From Cyanobacteriota bacterium (GTDB taxonomy: Bacteria; Cyanobacteriota; Cyanobacteriia; Phormidesmidales; Phormidesmidaceae): DNA of 6,291 bases. The position numbers and the translations under genes are program-made. The notes beneath the pieces are model-generated. The model did not search any database. It saw only the letters and a program-made list of their open reading frames with translations, and was not told where the DNA came from. This document shows positions 1 through 6,291 of this stretch, in pieces (within the stretch, counting starts at the first letter, position 1; every line of letters starts with the position of its first letter). The stretch lies in the NCBI GenBank assembly GCA_027592485.1, contig JAQCKL010000279.1, positions 1 through 6,291 of the forward strand. Reading direction: 5' to 3'.

Positions 1-3000
1 AAAACCTGATCGAGCGCCTGACGGGGCTAGGCTACGAGCGGATTGCCATTAGCAATGCCGCCGACCTACGGGCTAACCTGAAAGCCCAGCTCGAAAAGCA
101 TAACGGCATTCAACTCACGGCTAACGAGTTCACCCGAGTCCTGAACCACCTCGATAAAGGTAACGTCTTTGATCGCGCCAAACGCCTGCGCGACAAAATG
201 GAGCTGCCCCGCGATGATGGCAGCACCTTTTATCTAGAATTTCTCAACACCGAGCACTGGTGCCAAAACCAATACCAGGTCACGAGCCAAGTCACCCAGA
301 AAGGCAGCTACAAAAACCGCTACGACGTGACGCTGCTGATCAACGGCCTGCCCCTAGTGCAAATCGAACTCAAGCGCCGGGGCCTGGGCATCAAAGAAGC
401 CTTTAACCAAATCAATCGCTACCAGCGCCATTCCTACAGTGCCGAGTTTGGCCTATTTAACTACGTCCAAATTTTCATCATCTCCAACGGCGTCAACACT
501 CGCTACTACGCCAACAACCGCAAACAATCTTTCAAGCAAACCTTTGAGTGGGCAGACGAAAACAACAACCTGATTACCCAGCTCGACGACTTCGCCGATC
601 AGTTCCTGGAGAAATGCCACGTCTCCAAGATGATCTGCAAGTACATCGTGCTGCACGAGTCTGACAAGCTCCTGATGGTGCTGCGTCCCTACCAGTATTA
701 CGCCGTCGAAGCCATTATCGAGCGCGTCAAGGACACCAAGAAGAACGGTTATATCTGGCACACCACTGGCTCAGGCAAAACCCTCACCAGCTTCAAGGCC
801 GCCCAAATTCTCACCGCGCTGCCCACCGTCTATAAGGTGCTGTTTGTGGTCGATCGCGCTGACCTCGACTACCAGACCAGCAAAGAGTTTAACTACTTCT
901 GCCCCGACTCCGTAGACACCACCGACAACACCCGCCAGCTCGTCGAGCAAATCACGGGCGATAGCGCCCTCATCGTCACCACCATTCAGAAGCTGAACCG
1001 AGCGATCACCCACTCCCGCCATGAAGCCGCCATGGAACCGCTGCGGGACAAGCGCATTGTGTTCATCTTTGACGAGTGCCACCGCTCCCAATTTGGCGAA
1101 ACCCACCGCAACATTGTGCGCTTCTTCCAAAACGCGCAGCTCTTTGGCTTTACGGGCACACCCATCTTTGCCGAGAAAAATACCTATGTGAAAGATGGCC
1201 TCAAACTCTCCACCGCCTCCTTATTTGAAAAGTGCCTGCACCGCTATGTGATCACCAACGCGATCGCCGATCAGAACGTCCTCAAGTTTTCCGTTGAGTA
1301 CTGGGGCAAGCTCAAGCGCCAGGACGGCAGCCTGAACACCGAACCCGAAGGCGATCGGGCATTCTTCGAGAATCCCGACCGCATCAACCTGATTGTGGAT
1401 TGGATTATTGAGCACCATCACCGTAAGACCAGTGGCAAGAAGTTCTCGGCCATGTGCTGTGTCAGCAACATCGACACGCTGATCACCTATTACGAAGCCT
1501 TCAAACAAAAGCGGGAGCAGGGCTTGCACGATCTGCGCGTCGTCACCATCTTTACCCCCGGCGTTAATGAAGACGACGACGACGCCAACGGCCTGATTGG
1601 TGATCCAGACTTTGATATCGGCACCAGCACCCGCAGCCACAGCCGCGACAAGCTGAATGAGTTCATCGCCGACTATAACCAGCTCTACCAGACCAGCCAC
1701 TCCGCCAAAGACAGTAAGGCTTTCTACGCCTATTACAAAGACATCTCGAAGCGAATGAAGGACCGCGATCGCGAGGACTTTCAAGACCAGGAACGGGCTG
1801 ACATTTTGCTCGTGGTGAATATGTTCCTCACGGGCTTCGATGTCAAAAAGCTCAACACCCTCTACGTCGATAAAAACCTGAAGTACCACGGCTTGATTCA
1901 AGCCTACTCCCGCACCAATCGCGTTTTGGGCGAACTGAAGTCGCAGGGCAATATCGTCTGCTTCCGCAACCTGAAGCAAAACACAGACGATGCCGTCGCT
2001 CTCTTCTCCGACGAAAACGCCCAAGAAGAGATTTTCATCGAGCCCTACGAGCATTACATCGACAAATTCAACGAGGGCGTTCAGGCACTACAGAGCATCG
2101 CCGCTGACCCCAACGCGGTCAATCAGCTCATCGACGAAGATGACCAGGTCGAGTTCGTCAAAGCCTTCCGTAACCTGATCAGGTTGCTCAATGTCAGCAA
2201 GTCCTTCACCGAGTTTCAGTTCTCCGACCTGAACATGGACGAGCAAACCTTTGAGGACTACAAGAGCAAGTATCTCGACATCTACGATCGCACCCGCACC
2301 CGTAACGACGATGACGACAGTACCCCCACTCCGGTCGAGGAAGTGGATTTTGAGCTAGAGCTGATCCAGCGCGACGAAATCAACGTCTCCTACATTCTCA
2401 AGTTGCTGGCCGAACTGCATCGCGAGGTTCCCACCGACGCAGCCAGCCAGGAAACCTACCAGAAGAAGAAGGCTTCTATTCTGGAACTCATCGACAAGGA
2501 AGCTCAACTCCGAAATAAGCGGGATCTGCTGGAGAAATTTATTGAAGATCGCATGACGACGATTCAGCCGGAAGCTGCGTTTGAGGCAGCTTTTAGAGAT
2601 TTCTGGACCCAAGAACGGGTGGAAGCGATTCGGCAGCTCTGCGCAGACGAAAATCTCAACGAGAACGCCGTCAACCAGATGATTGCCAGCTATAAGTTCA
2701 CGGGCAAGGAACCGCTACGCGAGACGGTAGTGAATGCCTGTAATGAAAAGCCCAAACTGCTGGAGCGCAAGAAAATTGCTAATCGCGTCGTTACCCGACT
2801 CCTCGACATCATTCAGAAGTTTGATGACGACCTGGGCGACCTTGAAGGGGAGAATGACGGCATCCCTGACGAGAATCTGGATGCCGAACTAGAGGCGGCC
2901 ACGGCTGAACGCGATCGCCTCATGGCTGAGCAGGGCATGACCCCCATCGGTGGGGAATCCACCCAGGTAGAATCAGCGCCCAATCCTAATGCCGAAATCG

Positions 3001-6000
3001 TCAGGGCGTTTAATGCGTCTCGGGAATTGGAGGCGGCGGCTGATGGGACGGAACCCGTTGCTGGAACGGATGTAGAGTATGCGGCTGTCTCCGGGGCCAA
3101 GCAGCGCAAGCGGGCCAATGCTGCGGCGTTAGATCTATTGGCCCAGGGCAAGACAGAGTACACCCCTGAAGAACTGGTAACCCTGGCCCAGTACAGCGGC
3201 AAAGGGGGGCTGGGGAAAGATACGGGCTCGATCAACGAATACTATACGCGGGCGGATGTGGCGGGCCATGTGCTCGGGCAACTGCGGGCGGCGGGGTTCT
3301 CCGGCGGTGTGCTACTGGAACCCTCCTGTGGAACGGGGGTATTCCTCCACGGGGTCAAGGATGACCCCTCAGTGCTGCCAGTCGGGGTAGACATCAGCAA
3401 GGATTCCAGCGCGATCGCCGCTGCCCTGAACCCCCATGCGGATGTCTCCCACGCTCGATTTGAGCGGTTTTTGCTGGATAACCCCGATACCCAGGTAGAC
3501 GGCATCACGGGGAATATCCCCTTTGGCCCCTGCCAGATGAGCGGGGACGATAACGATATGGCCGCATCGGCGGCATTCCGCGACAAGTACAAGACTGCTG
3601 AGGCCCTATTCCTTACCGAAGGGATGAAGCGGCTGAAGCCGGGTGGGGTAATGTCGGTAGTGGTCCCCCACGGCGTCACCAGCGGATCTCAGCATCAGAA
3701 GCTGCGGGCGGAACTGTGCAAGCACGGGCGCGTGGTGGGAGTTCAGCGCTTGCCCGGTGATGCCTTTGAACACACGGGCACCGCCACGGTTACCGATGTG
3801 CTGGTGATGCAGAAGCACCCTGACCATATCTTGGACGCGATCGCGCGTGGGGATGAAGCTGCCCTGCTGGCGGTCACCGACTCCAGTTTTATCGGGGGCA
3901 GCTACTTTGAGGACAACCCCGATCATGTGCTCGGCTCCGTGGAAGAAACCACTAACCAGTGGGGCGGCAAAACCTTCAAGGTGAACGGTTCCACTGAGGC
4001 GGCATTGGTGCGGGGCAAGGCTCAGACCCTCACCCCTACGGTTACCTATGAGGGCCTAGAGGGGGTAGCGGCAACCCCTGATGCTGGAGTGCCCATCGGC
4101 TCTACCAAGAGCATCAACGGTCGCCAGTATCGCTTTGAGGGCGATCCCCCTCGATGGCATCGGGTAGACGATCAGCCTACCGAACCCGTCTCAATGTCCG
4201 CTGAGGACTATGGCCACGAAACCTTAGAGGCAGTCCATGAAACCCTCCAGGACGTGGGTAGGCGGGTCAGCATCAACCCTGACCACCTAGAGAATTACCT
4301 GAACCTAGCCAAGTCTGACGGGCTACTGCATGGCTCCGATATGGAAGGGCTGAAGGCCGCCCATGCCAACCTGGACAGCGGCAAGCCCGCAGAGCGGGCC
4401 AAGATTGCCCATGCGATGGTACTGGCTCATCATCTCCGTCAGTTGCAATCCGAGGGGGCGGAAGGGGCCGCCATCCGTCAGGGGCTGGGGCTCCTGATGG
4501 ACTACAAGGAAAAGTACGGCTCGGCTGCGGGCGATCGCACCCTCACCCGACTGGCATTGGATAATCCCGCTCTGCTGGCTTTGCAGGGGGCGTTCAAGGA
4601 TGATGGCGGCATCAGCGATTATTGGGCCAATCCATCGGCCCTGAAAAACCAGGAAGAACGGGTAGCGGGTACCGCCGCTGCTGCTGCGGGGGAAGCCTAC
4701 CGGGCCTATGGAGCCAACCCGGTCAATTTGGCCCAGGTGCGGGAATTCTTTCCGTCTGATTTGCCAGATGATGAATTCAAAGCCAAGGTGCTGGCCGATC
4801 CCTCCATCGGCTACAGCGGGGGGCTTTACATGCCCATGCAGCACCTGATCAAAGGGGATGGCTATGACCTGATTGATAATTTGCAGGCCCAACAGGATGA
4901 GTGTGCTCCAGATTCTGCTGAGTACCGCAAGTTTGGGGAACAAATTGCGCTGGTGCGCTCAAGGATGCAGCTTCGCACCTTTGAGGATATGCCCGTCAGC
5001 ATCTGGAATGTGGGCTCGTGGATTCCGGTGCAGGCGTTTAATGAGTTCTGTTCCACCATGGGGATTCAGTTGCAGGTAGAGGCAACTGAGGATGGCAAGT
5101 TTGAGCCTACCCGCTTCGTTGAGGACAAGAAAAACAAGTTAAACCAAGGGTTGCTGTCGGTCCTGAATGGGGAGAAGATCCGGGCCAATGTCACGGCTGA
5201 AAAGGGGTACCTGATGAAGGATGCCCTGAAGGATTTTCAGGCAGATTTCAAGGACTGGCTGGCGGCAACGCTTTATCGGGATGAGATTGAGGACACCTAC
5301 AACCGGGCGTTCAATGCGCGGCTGGACACCGAGTATAGTGGCGATCCGCTAGACATCCAGGGCTTTGATCAGTCCGGCGGCAAGCGCCTCCACGACTACC
5401 AGTGCTCCACCGTCCGTCAGATGGCAGACCAAGGGCGCGGGATTATCTCCCTAGGGGTCGGACTGGGCAAAACTGCAACGGCGATCGCCCTGGCGATGCA
5501 CCTAAAACAGCAGGGGCGGGTCAAGAAAAACGGTTTCGTGGTCCCCAAGTCGGTGCTAGCCAACTGGGTCAAGGAACTCAAGTTTTGGGCTCCTGATGCC
5601 TCGGTGATGGTGCTGGGTATGAGCCAGCAGTATTGGAAGGATGGCAGTGAAGCCTATGAAGTCCCTGGCTATCAGATGGCCATGGTGGGGGAAAAGCCCC
5701 AGACCTTTAAGGACGGTTCCCCCAAACTGCGGTTGGTGGGGGACCTCAAGGGCATGGTGTTGCTCACCACGGGCAAGGGCAAGGCGGAAGCCTATGCCAC
5801 CGATGAACAGGGAAATTACCTGCTGTTTGATGAGGAAGACAGCGATAAACCCTTGAAGCAGCGGGAATATACCGCTATTTCCCCCGAGGATTTGCGGGCC
5901 AACTCGGTGCCCCTGTACGGGGGTGGCGAAAATCTCCCGGTCAAGGATGAGCAGGGAAACTTTGTCCTGTTTGCGGATGGCGATCGCGATCGCCAGAACC

Positions 6001-6291
6001 CGATCCCCTTCACTGATGCCCAACTGAAGAAAGACGGGATCCTATCCATGGTCAGTGATGACGCTGCAACCAAGGAGAGGAAAATGCAGCAGACCGCCCA
6101 AAATGCCTTTGATGTGGTCCTGATGTCTGAGCCCGTATTCCAGCGGATCAACCTCACCCCAGAGAAATATCAGGAGTACGTTCAGGACACCGTTAAGCGC
6201 CACATCAACCCCGATGGCGGCTTTGCTAAGGACCTCAGCGTGAGGGCGGCCAAGCGCATGAACACTGAGGGGCCGACTGATGGGGATATAC
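1..6291 (+). CDS. Giant fusion protein: type I restriction R subunit (HsdR) joined to a DarB-like DNA methylase-helicase; partial at both ends
   Basis: One frame stays open across the whole window, with no stop codon in about 2,096 codons. The domain order is PD-(D/E)xK nuclease (residues 1-210), HsdR translocase (220-665), HsdR C-terminal domain (665-948), acidic linker (949-1030), adenine-N6 methyltransferase (1037-1280), helical middle region (1400-1790) and the start of a SNF2-like helicase (1794-2096). All catalytic motifs that fall inside the window are intact, so this does not look like a decaying gene. Aligning the nuclease motif with EcoR124I HsdR suggests that roughly 40 residues or somewhat more are missing at the N-terminus. 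The helicase lacks its second half, so several hundred C-terminal residues are also missing and the full protein probably exceeds 2,700 residues. The likely role is DNA restriction, modification or anti-restriction in the cytoplasm; this is inferred from the domains. The main alternative is two genes wrongly joined in assembly, since codon usage changes at the border. I am confident of the reading frame and domain families, less so of the fusion being biological. Confidence 0.9.
3..630 (+). other. PD-(D/E)xK nuclease domain of the HsdR half
   Basis: This is the DNA-cutting domain. The catalytic residues are Asp108 (in NRYDVTLLING), Glu122 and Lys124 (in QIELKRRG). Their spacing, D-x13-E-x-K, is the same as D151, E165 and K167 of EcoR124I. 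A QxxxY motif, seen in RecB-type nucleases and type I R subunits, follows at Gln136-Tyr140 (QINRY) and leads into the usual RH dipeptide. The active site looks complete. The match to EcoR124I numbering implies that only about 43 residues of the N-terminus lie outside the window, unless an extra domain precedes it. Confidence 0.9.
660..1995 (+). other. SF2 DNA translocase (two RecA-like lobes) of the HsdR half
   Basis: This is the ATP-driven DNA pump of type I restriction enzymes. The first lobe starts near LRPYQYYAV (residues 228-236). It has motif I TTGSGKT (254-260, catalytic Lys259), motif II DECH (357-360) followed by the typical HRSQFG, and motif III FTGTP (383-387). The second lobe shows motif V as FLTGFD (608-613) and motif VI as QAYSRTNR (633-640), with the arginine residues expected to act on ATP. 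Between the lobes lies the family-specific stretch with YYKDISKRMKDRD near residues 577-589, which ends in a charged patch. Every visible motif is intact, so ATP hydrolysis and translocation are expected. Confidence 0.92.
1998..2846 (+). other. HsdR C-terminal domain
   Basis: This is the helical C-terminal region that in EcoR124-type enzymes contacts the methyltransferase core. It begins after GNIVCFRNLKQN with the usual YEHYIDKFNEGV segment, has a short acidic break near residues 769-775 (NDDDD), and resumes with VDFELELIQRDEINV. The end carries the family signature FTGKEPLRETVV (899-910) and KPKLLERKKI (917-926), then a final helix to FDDDLGDLE. Nothing appears to be missing compared with ordinary HsdR proteins, so the fusion point lies after a complete domain. 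Confidence 0.85.
2847..3090 (+). other. Acidic interdomain linker at the HsdR/methylase fusion point
   Basis: About 80 residues join the two enzymes. The first part is acidic and probably helical or coiled coil (NLDAELEAATAERDRLMAEQ, residues 959-978). It then becomes rich in Gly, Ser, Pro and Glu, as expected of a flexible tether, before a basic patch (GAKQRKRAN, 1031-1039) starts the methylase part. I see no match to a known domain. Two in-frame ATG codons, at 2922 and 2937, could have been starts of a formerly separate methylase gene, but neither has a convincing Shine-Dalgarno sequence; the bases before 2937 contain only a weak GAGCAGG. The linker already shows the GGG-rich glycine codon use of the second half, which suggests it came with the methylase gene. 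Confidence 0.65.
3111..3840 (+). other. Adenine-N6 DNA methyltransferase domain (Eco57I/DarB-like)
   Basis: This domain is expected to transfer a methyl group from S-adenosylmethionine to adenine in DNA. After the lead-in LAQYSGKGGLGKD (residues 1061-1073) and YYT (1080-1082), motif I reads LEPSCGTGVF (1105-1114), the cofactor-binding loop. An acidic residue in GVDIS (1128-1132) probably holds the ribose. Motif IV, the catalytic loop, is NIPF (1171-1174) inside GNIPFG, a variant of NPPY/F with Ile in place of the first Pro; similar NVPFG forms are usual in DarB relatives. LKPGGVMSVVVP (1211-1222) is the following core strand. I see no target recognition domain directly after it, so sequence specificity cannot be inferred. 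Confidence 0.85.
3843..4200 (+). other. Post-methylase region with a small INGRQYRF...PPRWHR element
   Basis: About 120 residues follow the methyltransferase core. The first part (WGGKTFKVNG and neighbours, near residue 1320) looks like a mixed alpha/beta tail of the methylase domain. Residues 1371-1387 read INGRQYRFEGDPPRWHR, a compact, aromatic- and arginine-rich hairpin-like pattern flanked by Pro/Glu/Asp-rich stretches. It resembles small accessory beta modules that occur in mobile-element proteins, but I cannot name a family. It could contact nucleic acid, which is only a guess from its composition. Confidence 0.4.
4200..5380 (+). other. Helical middle region typical of DarB-like methylase-helicases
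   Basis: About 390 mostly helical residues link methylase and helicase. Despite weak conservation, the order of landmarks follows the family: DNPALLALQGAF (residues 1520-1531), an Ala-rich helix GTAAAAAGEAY (1557-1567) followed by an NLAQVREFF segment, GLYMPMQHLIKGDGYDLI (1607-1624), a long Gln/Glu-rich helix, then LRTFEDMPV (1657-1665) and WIPVQAFNEF (1673-1682). The lead-in to the motor is FKDWL (1749-1753) and YNRAFN (1766-1771), a very recognisable DarB-family element. No catalytic motif is visible. Its likely role is to couple the motor to the methyltransferase, inferred from position only. Confidence 0.65.
5382..6290 (+). other. Second SF2/SNF2-like helicase domain, first lobe only (truncated by window edge)
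   Basis: This begins the second ATP-dependent DNA motor of the protein. A Q-motif-like LHDYQ lies at residues 1796-1800, motif I GVGLGKT at 1818-1824 (Lys1823), and motif Ia within VVPKSVLANWVKEL at 1846-1859. NAFDVVLMSEPVFQRI at 2034-2049 matches the strand and turn that DarB relatives have before the DExx box. The DExx box itself and the whole second lobe lie beyond the right edge, so completeness cannot be judged. Between motif Ia and residue 2034 there is an unusually long insert. Confidence 0.85.
5640..6083 (+). other. Insert in the second helicase lobe carrying a repeated DEQGN(Y/F)xLF element
   Basis: About 145 residues separate motif Ia (ending near residue 1880) from NAFDVVLMS, where helicases of this type usually have a few tens of residues. 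The insert holds two copies of a short element, DEQGNYLLF at 5802-5828 and DEQGNFVLF at 5946-5972, 144 bases apart. Each is followed by an acidic tail (DEEDSDK and ADGDRDR). The pattern suggests paired beta hairpins, perhaps an accessory module on the motor. I recognise no family. The length comparison is from memory of the family, not an alignment. Confidence 0.5.

Larger units (their letters stand above)
3..2846 (+). other. hsdR: HsdR-like half: type I restriction endonuclease subunit R, EcoR124 family (N-terminus cut by window edge)
   Basis: This segment covers about 948 residues of an HsdR protein; EcoR124I HsdR is 1,038 residues long. In type I systems HsdR joins HsdM and HsdS, pumps DNA past the bound complex using ATP, and cuts at distant sites. 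The order of nuclease, translocase lobes and C-terminal helical domain is that of the family. Highly characteristic strings are present, such as VVNMFLTGFD and YHGLIQAYSRTNR at residues 604-640 and GNIVCFRNL at 650-658. The segment ends with FDDDLGDLE, where a free-standing HsdR would be expected to stop, but the frame continues. No hsdM or hsdS gene lies in the window, so whether this half still works with such partners is unknown. Glycine codons are almost all GGC, unlike the second half. Confidence 0.92.
1260..5993. repeat. HIP1 octamer GCGATCGC, nine scattered copies
   Basis: The palindrome GCGATCGC occurs at 1260-1267, 1765-1772, 2911-2918, 3411-3418, 3837-3844, 4531-4538, 5481-5488, 5980-5987 and 5986-5993, the last two overlapping by two bases. 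This is the highly iterated palindrome found throughout many cyanobacterial genomes, and it is the main evidence for the host group. All copies lie inside the coding frame. Two are in the HsdR half, one in the linker and six in the DarB-like half, so both halves seem to have resided in a cyanobacterial genome. Confidence 0.9.
3093..6290 (+). other. DarB-like methylase-helicase half (C-terminus cut by window edge)
   Basis: This half has the layout of the large methylase-helicase proteins related to phage P1 DarB (2,255 residues): methyltransferase first, a long helical middle region, then an SNF2-like motor. Shared landmarks are the YSGKGGLG segment and YYT before the methylase core, the GNIPFG catalytic loop, WIP before the helicase, FKDWL and YNRAFN just before it, and LHDYQ plus GLGKT in the motor. 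P1 DarB is packaged in the phage head and protects incoming DNA against some type I restriction enzymes; many relatives lie on plasmids and integrative elements and have no known function. Finding such a part joined to a type I nuclease subunit is therefore striking. About 1,066 residues are visible; the last motor lobe is outside the window. Confidence 0.82.

Noticed and set aside
1572..1583. GAC repeat encoding four Asp as a possible microsatellite
   Set aside because: It is only four codons long and lies in an acidic surface loop of the HsdR translocase, where such runs are ordinary.
1221..2054. A 277-residue open frame on the - strand, plus many shorter - strand frames across the window
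   Set aside because: They lie opposite the conserved HsdR or DarB-like coding sequence, whose motifs are clear. Such antisense frames arise readily in GC-rich coding DNA, and their translations are low-complexity Val/Gly/Leu or Ser/Pro-rich with no recognisable domain.
1990..2178. Short + strand frames in another register (also 4873-5079, 5402-5596 and 5641-5856)
   Set aside because: They overlap the long conserved frame out of register, have no plausible ribosome binding site, and give Ser/Arg-rich or otherwise unrecognisable products.
2821..3000. A frameshift or stop codon separating hsdR from the next gene
   Set aside because: I read each codon through this stretch. The frame is continuous, without TAA, TAG or TGA, and the downstream methylase is in the same frame as HsdR.
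5980..5993. GCGATCGCGATCGC as a possible regulatory operator or recombination site
   Set aside because: It is two overlapping HIP1 octamers inside the coding frame, one of nine copies in the window, so genome-wide HIP1 abundance explains it.

Overview
The window is one piece of a single, very long protein-coding gene on the + strand. Reading codons that start at positions divisible by 3 (first whole codon at 3, last at 6288), I found no stop codon in about 2,096 codons. The gene enters at the left edge without its start codon and leaves at the right edge without its stop codon. There is no intergenic space, and I see no RNA gene, promoter, terminator, CRISPR array or insertion sequence. Residue numbers used here are window residues, equal to nucleotide position divided by 3.

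The protein joins two enzymes that are normally separate. Residues 1 to about 948 form an almost complete EcoR124-type type I restriction endonuclease R subunit (HsdR): a PD-(D/E)xK nuclease with a QxxxY motif, a two-lobe RecA-like DNA translocase with motifs I, II, III, V and VI, and the HsdR C-terminal helical domain. An acidic, probably partly helical linker of about 80 residues follows. From about residue 1030 the chain becomes a large methylase-helicase of the phage P1 DarB type, often carried by phages, plasmids and integrative elements. It has an Eco57I-like adenine-N6 methyltransferase fold, a long helical middle region, and a second SNF2-like motor that is cut by the window edge before its DExx box.

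The organism is most likely a cyanobacterium. The octamer GCGATCGC (HIP1), typical of many cyanobacterial genomes, occurs nine times in 6.3 kb, where about 0.1 would be expected from uniform base composition. The species cannot be named. The DarB-like half suggests a plasmid, prophage or other mobile element, but nothing in the window proves this.

The main point of interest is the in-frame nuclease-translocase-methyltransferase-translocase fusion. Codon choice changes sharply at the domain border: glycine GGG is 1 of 35 glycine codons before 2847 and about 46 of 111 after it. The two halves therefore appear to have separate histories and to have been joined, either by a natural gene fusion or, less attractively, by an assembly error. 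If real, one chain could couple DNA cleavage, translocation and methylation, either as a restriction-modification machine or as a mobile-element restriction/anti-restriction factor. No specificity (HsdS-like) domain is visible in the window.
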